Made by a program: the position numbers and the translations under genes. Positions 25,601 through 40,600 of a stretch of 64,000 nt of DNA are shown one piece after another. The DNA lies in the NCBI GenBank assembly GCA_958510875.1, contig OY294070.1:42546306-42610305 (forward strand). Reading direction: 5' to 3'. Below the pieces are notes generated by a model that searched no databases, was not told the DNA's origin, and worked only from the letters and a program-made list of their open reading frames with translations. Source of the stretch: Endomychus coccineus. Taxonomy: Eukaryota; Arthropoda; Insecta; Coleoptera; Endomychidae. Numbering within the stretch: position 1 is the first letter of the stretch; every line of letters begins with the position of its first letter.

Positions 25601-28600
25601 GTACACAGAATTTAGGTCCTTATGCCAAAAAGGACGTGACATTTTCAGGTATCTGTTGGTAACTAATGTTTTTTAACAATTTTTCTTGAGTTTCTAATTT
25701 GTTTTTCGATGAACTTCCTAATTTGTTAAATTTATTTCAATTGTTAATTTTAATTTTGTCAAAAACTATGTCGAATAACACTAATTGTTTTTGTTTAAAT
25801 ATAAATACGTCGTACTCAAAAAAATCGATGGTGGTAGCAGTTACTTTGTGATAATTTATCATATTAATAGAATGAAGCATTACTTTGTTTTTATATATAG
25901 ATAGATGGATTATATATAAGCCTTGTGCCATGTTACATGTAGGTCAGATGTGTACAGGGTGAGCCAAATTGGATGTCCTCATAGGGCATCTCTATTAATA
26001 TTTACGCTAAAAAAACCCGACCGCGCATCCCCGAGCTCTTTTTTTTTTAGATAAATTTGAGGATGCCTATGAATTATGACTCGTGTCATTTGCTCAGACG
26101 CTGTTGCCAAATACTCGATTTTTCAGGATTTCAATAAAGCCTCGTAACATGTTTGAAGTCGGTGCTATCGACATGTACGTGAAACATTATTTGAGCACTT
26201 TTTTTTCGTGCAATCCATTGGCGTAGGCGGATTAATTTAGCCTTTACGTTTTCAAGTTATGACACAGACTTTTTTTTTAATAGAAACCATAGTAGGCTGT
26301 GGTTTTGTTGAAAAGAGGATTTTTTGTTGATTTCAACAATATATAATATGATGGGTCTGCCATTATTTTTTTCCCGTTTATTTTTGATTTTTGGCAAATT
26401 ATTAATTTTTTCATATTATAGTCATCAGACATTCTTGTCATTGTGATGTGAGTCTTTCAAATTGTTGGTTCGACGGTTATCGAATGATAAATAAATTTTA
26501 TAAATAAATTATGGTGTACGAAAACGCCGAAAAAATAATATGAACTAGTGTTACATAATTTGTAAAAAATGCAGAACGGCGGGAGAATTGTATCGGCAAC
26601 GATACCCAGATAGACGCCAGCCGTGTTTGAGAGCTTTCAAAAGATTACAGGACAATTAGAAAACTTACGGTTCATTTGATCAAACTCGCCCCAAGAAATA
26701 CCAAAAGGAGGATGAATATTTATGTACCATTGAAGTAATAGGAAATGTAGATTTTGCAGAAACATTAATCCTATAAAACTATAGGAAATCACGTTCAACA
26801 GGGGCGGTTTGGTTTCAATGTTTGGTGTGAACTGTTGGCAAACAACGTTTTAGTTTACCAAATATTTCTGACTAATTTGAACGCATTTAGAGATACTACA
26901 AAACAAACTTGAAGATGCACTCGACGATATGGCGCTGAATGAAAAAATGCGTGTCTACTTTCAACAGGATGGAGCTCATAATGCACTAACAGTCTCAACT
27001 TATCTCGTCAATACATTTCGGGAACACGGGATAGGAAATCATGGACCTGTCGCATGACCACCGAGATCCCCAGACCTGTCCCCTCTGGACTATTTTCTGT
27101 GGGATCATCTCAATTAGAAAATTTATTTGAACTTAGCAGGAATATTGATGAATTGATGCAAAATTTAGAAAATGCAATTCAATGAATTCCAAATGTGCAT
27201 ATATTAAATGCTATGAGAGGTTTGCAAAAACGTTATCAACATTGCATACAGCAAAACAGAAATCAGTTTGAATTTGAACATTACCGTTAGTTTTTTTCTA
27301 TGCCATGTTGTTTGGATTTTCGTTTTGTTAGATTTTGTAGATGTTTATAGTTTCAAAATGTTTATCTAATTAATAATTTTTAATTTGTAAAATAATTAAT
27401 AAATAGTTATTCTGTCCTTTTCTTCATTATTCTATTTAGATATTACCCCAAGAAATTATGTTATAACTGATCATTGAGAATGCAAGAGCATAATGGACGT
27501 TAATCAGACCTTGTTTATTGAGTTGTTTTTTTGAAAGATAATGTAGCAAAATACGTTGTGTCCAGCTTATTACAAAGGTGATTCATTTAGTCAATCCAAG
27601 AAAAATTCGAATCAACAACTGTGCCCAGAAAGTTATAAGAGTTAACATCCTGTATATTTGTATTACAAGAGGGGATAATCGGATCAATGGTAGGTGATTT
27701 ATATTCCCCTGTGAATTCCATATAATTGGTTTCTTGCAGGTTAGCTACAAGGTGGTTAATTTCGCACCATAGCGAGAACTGACTGATTGCTAATTCAACT
27801 CTATGGGTAACTTCCTCATGCGAATTATCGAGACGACCACCGTGTATCTCTTTAACAAGTGTGTTGGGCAAAATTATCAAGAATTGCATAAAAGAAAGAA
27901 TTTTGACGTTCCTTAATAAAAATAGAAGATAGAAAATTTGATTTTGAGAAAAAAATTCCTAATAACATATATGCACAGACGCTTAGTTTTTGAGGTACAG
28001 GGTGTTTAAATTGATAAAAAAATTTCGTTTTTTGCGAATATCTCCGGACCCGTTTATCGTACACAAAACAGCTTTTGCAAGCATTTTCTACTCATAGTAA
28101 ACTATGTGCTGTGTAATGAAAATTTTTTTTTTAGTCATAATTGGTGAAGATTTTGAAGGGGTAGTTGATATTTTTCTCCCCAACTTCTACGCCACTGGAA
28201 AAAGTACAGTTTTGAAACGACCATTTGAACCGCCAATGTTTTCTACACAAAAAAGATACTCTTGGTCATAAGCTCTAAAGTTGACCGTTTTCGAGAAAAA
28301 TCAACTTTTATGTTGAAAAACATGGTCAATTCTTACTAATTAAACAAAATTTATTCAAACGTTAGAACAAGTAACAAAACCAAAAAATTGACCATGTTTT
28401 TCAACATAAAAGTTGATTTTTCTCGAAAACGGTTAACTTTAGAGCTTATAACCAGGAGTACCTTTTTTGTGTAGAAAACATTGGCGGTTCAAATCTCAAA
28501 ACCGTACTTTTTCCTGTGGCGTAGAAGTTGGGGAGATAAACAACCACTACTCCTTCAAAATCTTCACCAATTATGAATAAAATTGTTTTTATCGCACCTA

Positions 28601-31600
28601 TCTCTATATTTTTATCGCATCTATATCTATAGATATTTCTATGGTCGGTGTTCATCAGAAATTTCGTCTATTATTCCCCCATGAGAGATGCCTCTAGTTT
28701 GGCGGACTAGACGAGCTCAAGCTAGTCACCCCTTTTCCTACCTAATTTTATCGAACGACGAAGCTCTGGAACTCTTGCCCTATTGAGGTCTTTCTCTATG
28801 TCTATAATGTGGCTCACACGATGTTCTTCGAACATTATAGTAGTAGTGATAGGAGCGATTGAGGGAGACATTCACTTCCGGCCCTTATCAGATGTCGGTA
28901 AGCATTATCACTGTATTGCCGGCAGAGAGGTCACTGTATTACCGTCCGAAAGCACGCGTCAAACACGTGTCCGAATATTGAAGCACGTGTCAAACACGTA
29001 TCTGAATTTTTGGAACACTTGTCAAAACAAGTGTATGAATGCTGGAACACGTGTCTGAATGTTAAGGCACGTGTCAAAGACGTGTCTGAATGTTGAAACA
29101 AGCGTCTGAATGTTTCACACGTGCTTTCGGCAGATAATACAGTGACCTCTCGGCCGGTAATACAGTGATAATGCTGACCTACATCTGATAAGGACCAAAT
29201 GTGACTGTATGCCTCAATCGCCCCTATTACAGATTTTCATCTCTTGTAGTGAAAGTGTGAAAAAAATTGGGAAAAAATAAATTTAAGAGACCTACTTACC
29301 CTGTTGGTATATCTCCTACAATTGGTACTTTCAGATAAGATACATCTAGGGTTAGATAAGAGAAGAGAGTTCCTACACCAACAACAAATAATTCAATTGG
29401 AAACGGGATCTTGGTTTTCTTAGATAATAATGGCTAAAAAAAAAGTCTTAGAGAAGATAATAATTTATATCGTAATTTCTTTACCTTCAATATGTATAAG
29501 TTGAGAAGAAGAACTATGAGTGTTACCAATGAAATTCCCATTGCGGCTAATGATGCATGCGTAATATTTTTTCCTACATCGTATACAGTCTACAAATAGA
29601 TATATTAGTTAAGTATATTTTTGTTATCAAAACAACATTAGAAATTTATTCCAAAATTAATAGTCTACTGAAGTTGTCTTAGTTCATATTCATGGGAAGT
29701 CAACGAGGTCTACTACTAGTAGACCTCGTTGTGGGAAGTTAATACAATTTCTCCTAGTTACTTCTAAGAAGTTCAATCCTTCACAATATCACCTTTAACT
29801 TGCTCTGGTTCATATCTATGGGAGGTGCAAGTTCTCACAATATCATCTTTAATACGTCGCCCAGTTCATACTTTTGATGCGTTTCAGTAGTTACTAATAA
29901 TTTCTCAGCTCCCTAGACATGTGACATACTCTTATTAGAAATATCAAGTGAACCCAACGAGAACATTCATAAGTGAAGGTAATGTTCCATGCTTGGAACT
30001 TTTCATCAATCCCAATCCGGCAGGTATCATAAATATCTTAACGGTATCCGGCGATCTAGACAAATTTTCCTTAATATTTCATGTTCCTTTTTGATTCTAT
30101 GGATTTTATTGGGTTAGCCTAAGAAAACTAGAAACTAAACCTCTGTGGAAGGGGTGAGTCAAATAATGGACGCAGGATAGGCGAGACCTCCTAGTCGTGC
30201 TCCTTGCGCAAACAACCGTTATTGCACAGATTAGGGCGCTATTTAAATTTCACATCTATGTGATCCATGCGCAGTAGACGCGATTGGGCCACGGTCGTAT
30301 ACACAGGTCTGGAAACTCTATTGTTTGACATGAGTCTCTTACATGTAGCTAAACTCGTAGTTCATCGCTCAGCAGCGCATGGATCGAAGTATGTTGTCAG
30401 GATTGCGCCATATCGTTCAAATTTCAAGCCCCACATTACTAAGATTGCCAAAGAACATCCCTCGACTCATGCGCCACCCGTGACGTACTACGCGACAGTC
30501 GACTCTTTGCGGACTCACTTCTTACATAGGAAACAGCCTCGAGTTTCCAGACCTGTGTATACGACCGTGGATTGGGCATACCTATTATTAGTCCAAGCAA
30601 TAGACAGAATTGCGTGCAGAAATTAATACCTGGAAAAAAATATGAGCGTATAGGAAATTGAATTTAAAGGGGAGTTTCTGGTAAATGCAACTCGATCTGA
30701 AATGACGAACATAATCTAAAAAATTGGCAAAATTGCAAAAAGTGGTTTATCTTAAATAATTAAAAAACTATAGCTCGGATCGGAAAAAGTTAAATGAGAA
30801 AGTTGTAGGTATCAAATAGATCTATCGATTCGTCCCATAATAATTATCAATATCATTCATACTTTTCGAGTTATATTGAAAAAACCGTTCAAAATCGGGA
30901 TACCGAGAAGTCGTTAACTATTACGTTTCCATATGTATTGTTTCCTGTACATATAGCCCATGGCAAGCTAAGAGAACAATTTTTTTCTTAATTTGAAATA
31001 TTGATTATTTTTCAAAATATATCGATTTTTCGAAAAAAAGACGCTCTCATAAATTGGCTAGATCTTTTCAGGAAATGGTCCTGGTGTAACGATTTAGGGC
31101 TTATTTTCTTCATAAACAGTTGTGCTATAATTTTATTGAAGAAACGAGCGATTTTTTTCAATTTTTAGGGTGAAAAAATGACTTAGAAAAAATTTCATCT
31201 TTTCTTAACATGTTTTTTCAGATTAGTTTTACAATTTTAATTTTAGAAAAATGTCTTCGACGGAAATCGATTTCTAAAATTTTTTTACGAATTGGCAAAA
31301 AAAATTTTTCACCGATGAACCAGCGATAATTTTTTTATTTCAAAAAAATCTGTAAGACGCAATACACATTATGCATGAGTATTATGAAGTACCGTAAGAA
31401 CTTATCTCGCACACAGCGCTACATAGAAAGTTCTCCTGTATCTAGTTTTCCTGGGTTAGCTTCTCTTCAAACCAAATTTTAGTGATCTTCTCAACTACTT
31501 GAACTTCACATATGACAATTATAAAGTTTTGAAAGTCCAAATCGTGATATTTTCAAAAGGATATTTATTTTTTTTACTTTTTGCATATTTGAAATCTAAG

Positions 31601-34600
31601 ACTATCTTGATTTTTTTAAAAAATGGATACGGTGCTTGAATTTGGCATAGTTGAGAAGATATTTGTTTCCAATCTCAACGATGTGGATGATATTTGGAAA
31701 AATAAAACCAATTACTAAAAAGTATCTCTTGGCTATGAAAATACAGATGACGGATGAAGTATTGGATTACCACTGTTAACGTCAATTTATGAAGTTCAAG
31801 TTTGTTTCAATTTTCTTACACTTTTACCAACAAAAGTGAATCAAGCCTTGGATTTCAAATATTCTGCAAGAAAAAAATGAAAACAAACCCAAAAAGTGTC
31901 ACACATTAGAAGATTCATTAAGATATCTCAAACCTTTTTCGAGATATTTGGCCGTTTCCATACATAGTAGCGACCCTTTGTATATAATTATATTATAATA
32001 ATTTGAAATATTTTCGCCACTTTGTAATTGGCAAATCACGGAGCCAATTTTATTTTGGAACTTTCATTATGACGAACTGTCATGGCGGGTGTATGAACTG
32101 TCATGGTGGATGTATGTCAAACGATGAACTATCATGGCAGCCTCTCAACGTTATATATGAACTGTCATGGCGGGTCGATGAACTGTATCTGCTTGTCAAC
32201 GCCATCTGCGAACTGTCATGGCTGCCTGTGCGCGACATCTATGAGCGTCTGTATGAACCGTCACAGCTATCCGTCAACGGATATCTGCGCGCCATCTATA
32301 AGTGAAATGTCATGGTTTCTCATATTCAACGAGGTGTCATAGCATCTATCGTGTGCCTTGCCAATCGTTGAGCTGTCAAATCATATGTGACGTTTCTGGA
32401 GTGTACAAATTGTTTGTAAGCAGAAAATAATAGTATGTATCAAATCTAATTAAAATCGATTGGAGTATTCCGAAGGAAAAGCTGAACATGAAATGAGAGA
32501 GTTAGACATGTTATTTGCATTGTACTAGAAAACTTAATTTTCAGAATATTCTCCCCCTGGAGATTTTTCTGAATAATTCTTGTCGAAGCTATTGAATATA
32601 ATTCAAAATAACCAAGAGTTAAAAGGAAAGAGGACATATTGTCAGAGGATCATAAGACAATTGTTTCTCATATGTCAAGTTTGATACTATTGATTAAAAC
32701 TGTAAATAAAGGGACGATTGCAATAATTTAAAAATAATGTACATGTAAAATTTAGTGTTCATTAGAAAAACGGCGGAAATATGAAATGTAGAATTTTTAG
32801 CATTTTATTTTATTATTCTAATATATCAAGAACTTCGATACACAACCATTGGCTGCTACTAACTGTTCAATATTTTTGATTTCTAATTTGAAATTAACAG
32901 ATTACTGTTAACCTGGCGTTACTCGCTAGGTCAAATTTCTCGCGATGACTTGTTTCTAAGAATTGTTCTCGCATTTCAAAAATAACCGGGTATAGTGTAC
33001 GTTTAACGCAAATGAAATTCAAACTATATGCAAACAGTCAAATGAGTTATATTTAAACATAATAAAACTAAAATACGTCCTCCGGTTTTAATAAAAAATG
33101 ATTAGTTTTGGTTACATAGCCAAATATTATATGAAACGTGAAACACATTTTAACAATTTTTGGGGAATTTTGTAATTCCTGGATTTTTTATTCCAATTTA
33201 TGAAAAAAATTTGTTATACTGCACCAATGATTTTTCATATTGCACATTTTGTGTGGTACAGCCGTTAAAAAATAGCCAACATTAGGTGTAGCACATGTAG
33301 TGCATGCCCCTATTCATTGTAAAATAAAGTTACGCGAGGACTCGCATGGTGAGAGAAAGTCTCACGCCTACTGCACGTGTCAATCCAGACTAGATAAACG
33401 TAGATAATGTAAAAACGGCACGCAACATACTCAAATGCTAAGAGTAAACTGTTGCCAGAGATCAGACAGAAGCATAACTGAGACGGCAAACGCCCCCACC
33501 AATATAAATGTGAGCGTTTATCTGGAAAAATCAGAGAAAATCTTATATAGCGAGTAACATAGAGATCATATATTAGATAGAGGAGTAAAGCCTGTGTTTA
33601 AGGTATATAAGCGGTGCGTGACATGTTCAAATTTCTTAGCGGTACCTCCCCTCACACTCTCCTCCAACCGCTTACATTGATGACGGCGTACCGCGAGAAC
33701 GTTACCTTGAGCGAGAAGAGTGGGGACCGCTAATAGAGAAAACGAAACCTGCGTGGCATTACGGCCCGCTTTACTCCTCTATTTACTATATGATCTCTAT
33801 GGCGAGGAACGTCGGGTGATGAGGAATACAATAATCATTGTTTTCCCGCAAATATCGAAAGACAAGGACTTATTTGAATATGGAATAGATAAGCGATAAT
33901 TAATAAAATAAATAAGTGATATTTGAGAGAACAGTACCAAATTAATGTACCCAGGAGACGTATATAGATTCCCAAACATCAATGTGGTGTTAGAATATTA
34001 TTAACCAATTTAATTGAATAGTTTTCTAGAATTTCATTAACAAGGTGTTGGAATACTAAGGGAATTGTGAGTGATTTCTAAGAAAATGCTGATATATTCC
34101 CAATTTTTCTGGTTCAGCTTGAAAAATTCATCAAATTCATCGGCAAAAGATCATTCTGGGAAATTGTTTTGATACAGTTGATTTAATCAAATTGAGAATT
34201 TTATATTTGAATAAAATAATAGAACTTATAGGACAAAAATGTTATCTTAATATAGAAATAAATATGAAATTATAATATATAGTATGTTAACTATTATGAG
34301 TAAGAAACAATCACCCTATCCACTAAAAGTACCCTAAGTACTGAGGATCATCCACCTACCAAGTGACCATCATCAGAGGAAACTCCGAGGTTACTCCGAT
34401 GATGGATGCTTGTTATCTGAAAGATCCTCAGTATTTTAACAGTATTTTTAGTGGTTAAGGGCGATTGTTGCTTATTTATAGTGAAACCACAGTGTGAACT
34501 TTTATAGTTTATGTCAACTATGTTAATGATATGTAACTTACCAAAACTATATTAAAATAGCCTCTCCTTTTCTTCATTTGGAGTCCAAACACTTCTTTTA

Positions 34601-37600
34601 ATTGAGATACTACAACATGGCATGAGGTGGCACATGTTAAACCTTTAACCAGGGATTCCGAGAACATCGTGGTTATTACACCTAACCTCAATATGTACAT
34701 TACTAGCTAAAACAACATATAAGCATTTTATATAACTTGATACAATATTTCATTTATCTATATATTCAGAGCACAAGGGCTGCCCGTGTGAGGCTTGATG
34801 AATTTTGTTTTGAATTAAAGCATTTTACCTATAGATAAGCCATTGATGGTGTTTCCCTTATTATATTAACATTATCATTGATAAAAACTAAAATGAAAAC
34901 AGGATCTTAGTTTGGAAATCCAAGCAAATTCCTGTCTGACCTAAGCTAGCCCAATCTAAAGTCATTCTGATATATTTAATCATATACTATACAACGTGAT
35001 TTACGTAGGCCGTGCATTAGAAGTTTTTCAACTTGCAGTTGGACTAGAAACTTGAAATTTGGTATGCTATCATAATTGATCATGTGCGTTCTACCTCAAA
35101 TGTTTTTAGTCCTACAATTATACAGGGTATGCCAAAAGTCGGTACCAACTTTCTTATTTTAAATGGAAACCTAATGTTTTTTTGTCATGGTTCGATTAGC
35201 CTTCTGATTATGATTTTAGACAACCTAAGTTATGTTTACTTATCTATCACAGTTTTTGAGATATGTCCATTTTTCTGAAAAAAATTACGGCTGTAGTAGT
35301 TTACGAAAACACGTGTAGCCCGCAAACTGTTCAAAATTAGGAAACCAAATTTATGGAGCAGTTAGCTGGTAGTCCAGGCTAACACCTGATGTCCCATCGA
35401 CGGTCCCATTTTATACCATATGGGCGCAGGCGATTTTTGAATGTCGCAATATAAAATTGTCAAAAACTCAATTTTTTCAAATGGCACCTAACATTTTTTT
35501 TAACCATTCGAAACAAAATTGAATTTTAGGATGAGTTATTTCAGCATTCTCTATACCCAAGTTCCACCTCTATCGAGTTATTCAATAAAAATCAAGAAAT
35601 GCCTTATCCTGCCGAATGCTTTTGTGTTTATTCAAGTATGCCATGAAAACAAAAACAACTGTAAACAAGAAGGTGCTATTCTGTCAAAGTAAAAACGAGT
35701 CGTGCTAATTCTTAAATAAAATTGATTAGAATATGGAAAATTATACAAACGAAGTTGTGTTTGACTTGTTTGTTATCCACGGCATGTGTCAAAAAATTGT
35801 GCAGCGAACTGTCCGAGAGTTTAATTTGAAATATCCAAACTTACCGAGGATGACACGGGGCAAGTTCTCACGATTGAAAACTAATTTTATACATTTTGGG
35901 AAGGTGGCTAGACCCGTTACGAGAGTCAAACCACTAACTGGCAATGACGATAATCAAATTACCATTCTCGGATATTTTCAAGCATATCCTCAAGCCTCAA
36001 TACGAACGGCGTCTTTGGAATTGGGATTTTCATACTCTGCAATACAAACCATTTTACACCGCCATAAGCTACATCCTTTCAAATTTATACGATTGCAAAA
36101 ATTACACCCAGGTGACTTTCCCCGTAGAGTAAACTTTTGCGAGGACTTATTACTCAAAATACAAGAGCACGCCGGATTCTTAGACAACATAATTTGGACT
36201 GATGAGGCAAAGTTTTGTCAGCAGGGAGTTTACAATAGGCGCAATCGACATTTTTGGGCTTCTGAAAATCCACATATGGTGTTCGAAGTTGAAAATCAAG
36301 TACAATTTCGAATAAATGGGTCTTCATGGGGTTTCATTGTTGGCGATTCATCTTATAGATGCAACCTATTAACAATGCAATTGAGTATAGAAATTTGTTA
36401 TCGTCAGGTGGCGAGTGTTATGTGAAATTGATTTGCATCAGTAAACTATTTCTCAATTATTGATTTCATGTACACAGACATAACAATAACGAATATTTTG
36501 TTATTACTTTGAATGGTAGTTACAATCTCTGCGTTTTAATAAGTTTTGGACCAGGGTTTCCCCACAAAAATGACGTATCATCCGCGTTTGAGACTAATAT
36601 ACCATGAAAGTTTGTTACAGAGATCATATTGTAAAAGTACAGGTTCAACCAAATTGGACGTTGTAATAAGGGTTATGAACAGGTTATTTCTAATATTATA
36701 AAAACTAAATCATATTTGGAAAATTAAAGTTTAATGTAAAATCAAAATATCTCAAAGCAAAATAACAGGAACCCAGTGGGGTTTGCCACATGTTTTCTGT
36801 TTCTCATCAATAACACATTTTATCGTGAAAAATATTTTTGACACTTACCCTTTTTATTTCACTAGACACTTGTGGATTAAAACACTGGAAGGTAAGTGAA
36901 GTTAACAACAATAAAATATTTAATAAACAACAATTAAAGGGTAATAATAATAATAAAGGAAGAATATAAATTATAATTAGAGATAATAAAACGAATACTA
37001 TAATTAACTTTATTGTTAATATTATAAAATTACTAATAAGTAAAATCTAATAATGAAACCTAAAGTTAAATGAAATTACCTAGAGAATCTAAATCAACTA
37101 AACTAAAGAAAAATGAAACTAAAATTATTAAAAATGATTTCTCAACCAGCATGAACCTAGGGAATTCAAAAGCTATGAATTGATTAAAATATATTATTAA
37201 CTCGAACTTGAATACAACTGAAACTCTGATTTTAGCGAAAATACCCTCTTACCAAAAACACTCTGAATAATCTATTAAAATTAATTCAATTGAAAATGAC
37301 AAAGTGCCACGTGATTTCTCAAAAGTCTAATTCATGTTAGAAAATATAACTGAAGGTTTTCCGCATTTTGTTGATGTTTTAAGGGTGGGGATTTCTGTCC
37401 TTTTCTAAATATTGCTAACTGATTTGAATATACATATTATTTCAACTATAATCAAGACTATATTTAAGTACAATTTCGATGATCTCCAGACGGGTCACAT
37501 TAAGATTTATCATGTAGCTAACCATTAGTTTCTCGTCCTATATCGGTTATTATTCTTGGCAGGTTTATGGTTTCCTTCACAAACAAACTTTTATGAATTT

Positions 37601-40600
37601 ATTGCAACCCTTTTGACCTCATCAGCTATGGTATCATATCACCCACGATGAAGCGAGTGCGAAACTAATTTTGTGTTTATCTTAAGAAATTCATTTAATA
37701 TTTCCCACGATAAAATGTGTTATTGATGAGAAACAGAAAACATGTGGCAAACCCCATTGGGTTCCCGTTACTTTGCTTTGAGATATTTTAATTTAACATT
37801 GAACTTTAATTTTTAAATATGATTCAGTTTTTATGATATTGGAAATAACCTGTTCATAACCCTTATCACAATGTCCTCATAGGGTATTTCCATTAATATT
37901 CGCGCTAGAAAAAACCGACCGCGCATCCTCGAGCTCTTTTTTTGAGACATATTTCAGGGTGTCTATGAATTTTGACTAGTGGCATTTGTTCAGGCGCTGT
38001 TGCCAAATACTCGATTTTTCAAACAACATGGCATAGAAAAAAACTAACGGTAATGTTCAAACTGATTTCCGTTTTGTTGTATGCAATGTTGACAACATTT
38101 TCTCAAACCTCTCATAAGCATTTGATACATGCACATTTGAAATTCTTTGAATTGCATTTTCAAAATTTTGCATTAATTCGTCAATATTCCTGTTAACATT
38201 TACATAAATTTTGTCTTGAGTTGGTCCCACAGAAAATAATCTAGAGGGGACAGGTCTGGGGATCTCGGTGGCCGTGCGACAGGTCCATGATTTCCTATCC
38301 ACTTTTCCCGAAATTTATTGTTGAGATAAGTTGAGACTATTCGTGCATTATAAGCGGGTACTCCATCTTCTTGAAAGTAGACAGATATTCTTCCATTTAG
38401 CGCCATATCGTCGAGCGCATCTTCAAGTTTGTTTTGTAGTATCTCTAAATATCTTTCTACGTTCATATTAGTCAAAAATATTCAGTAAGCTAACACTTTG
38501 TTTCTCAACAGTGCACACCAAACATTGAAAACAAACCGTTGAACGCGATTTCCTATAGTTTAATGAGGTGTTGCTCCAAAATCTATGATTATTTCTATTA
38601 AAAATACCGGCACTACTTATGTATGCTTCATCAGTCGATATTATGTTCTGCAAAAAATTTGCGGCCATCTGTAGCTGCTGCAAAAATACAAATTGCAGAG
38701 ATCTATTCCTTTTACATTGTCTGTCTGATGCAAGGATTGCACTTTTCGATATTTGTAGGATTGAAATTTGTTTCTTTTGTTAGATACGAACGACAGAAGA
38801 TTGTGAAATATTCGCAATTTCTCTAATTTCTCCAGTGGATATTTCTGGATTGACTGTTACTTTTCCTATTAGTTCAATGGTACGTAAAATCTTCATCAAC
38901 CTTTTGGTATTTCCTGGGGCGAGTTTGATTAAATGAACCGTAAGTTTCTACATTCTCCTCTAACATTTTGAAAGTTTTCAAACACGGCTGGCGTCTATCT
39001 GGGTATCGTTGCCAATACAATTTTCGGCCGCTTCTGCATTTTTGTTACAAATTATATAACACTCAATCACATTATATTTTTCAACGTTTTCGTACACCAT
39101 AATCAAATCAACAATTTGAAAGGCTCACATCACAATGACAAGAATCTCTACTTGTTTATTGTTTCTCTCTGGAGAAAGCCTACTTGACTATAATATGGAA
39201 AAATTAATAATAACTTCTCAAAAATAAACGAAAAAGAAATGTCAGACCCATCATATTATATTGTTGAAATCAACAAATACCACAGCCTACTATGGTTCCT
39301 ATTTTAAAAAATGCAAGTTTGTGTCATTACTTTACAATGGAATGCGTTGTGTTTTGGTTTGTAGATACAGATGAAATATATGTCGTTTTGAATATTGCAA
39401 TGGGATAATTTATTGGATAGAAGGACCGATTAAGGATGGTTTAGTCCATATTTCGAGATTTCTGATTGTGATAGATTGACAATTCTGCTAAACAGAGAAT
39501 TTATGATTGATTATTTCTGAGCAAGATAGTTCTTGCGTTAAAGTTAACATTGTTAATTCTATTCGCCTATTCGTATCAACCTGCATTTCTTCACTAACTC
39601 TTGGACGATAATATACAATTGTAAAATTGTACTGAACATTTGGTTTCAGTTCTCACAAGATCTAATTTTTGGATTCAGAAACCGGTAGTACCGATTCAAC
39701 CGTGAATTGTGAGAACTGAAACCAAATTAACAATACAATTTTATGATTATAAGGAACTCACAGTTGATTAATTCAAATTTATTGATATACAATTGTTGAA
39801 CACTCACCTGCATCATAGCTACAAGAAATGTGACCGTGATAGCCACTTGTACATTGGTCCGGGGCTCTCCTGATATTGATGTATTATTATCATTATTCTC
39901 ATTCAGGATGGTTGTTCCATTTTGTAAAACAGTATGCGTACTGTGATCAGATACGATTTTTCCCGTCATTAAGCATATTATCGCGAATGTACCTAAAAAG
40001 AGTTTTATATATTCAAAATAACCGATTCCTATAACTATTAATAATGATTCTTGACCCAGGTATGAACTATATATAAATTCTCGAGGAATAGGTCACACTA
40101 ACATAACATGCTTATTATTTTCATCTTAACGTACGTTTCGGTGTCACGACCATCATCGTAAAACGTATCAATGTTTTAATTAATTAAATTACTATAAATC
40201 TGACTTAATGACTGAATGTCTGTTCTATGATTTACAGATTTGGAGTCACGTTTTATGTGAATCATCTCCAGAATAGATTGGTTTCCTGGGTTGAAATATT
40301 GAAAATTTTCTAATTAAATTGATGGTAATAATCAAAACAGTGTTTAGCGAAGGCGGTGGAGTTTTTGTTTCTTGTACTATACTTATGGCCATACATTCTT
40401 TTTTGTGAATATTGTTTAGAGATTCCTGTAAAAGTCCCATCGCAATCTAAACAATTTAATTTGTTTTCTGTGTGGGTTTGTTTATCTCTAGGTAGTAAAG
40501 GTTTATGATTTGAAAAATATTTCCCACAGTTAGTATGTTTATGCGCAACATTTATGTCATACTTTTTAAAACATTTCCTAATTTTCTCTCAGGTCTCCGG

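Larger units (their letters stand above)
36640..39350. mobile_element. Mariner-like element relic 2, interrupted by a foldback
   Basis: Left end CAGGTTCAACCAAATTGGAC at 36640 after TA. The terminal repeat is split by an insertion and resumes at about 37868 as TCCTCATAGGGTATTTCC, exactly continuing the order seen in relic 1 (25955). The right part to about 39350 includes AACCATAGTAGGCTGTGG-type sequence shared with relic 1. Confidence 0.75.

Noticed and set aside
32003..32342. Overlapping frames of 100 and 79 codons rich in ELSW or NCHG repeats
   Set aside because: They translate the GAACTGTCATGGC repeat cluster in two frames; no protein family.
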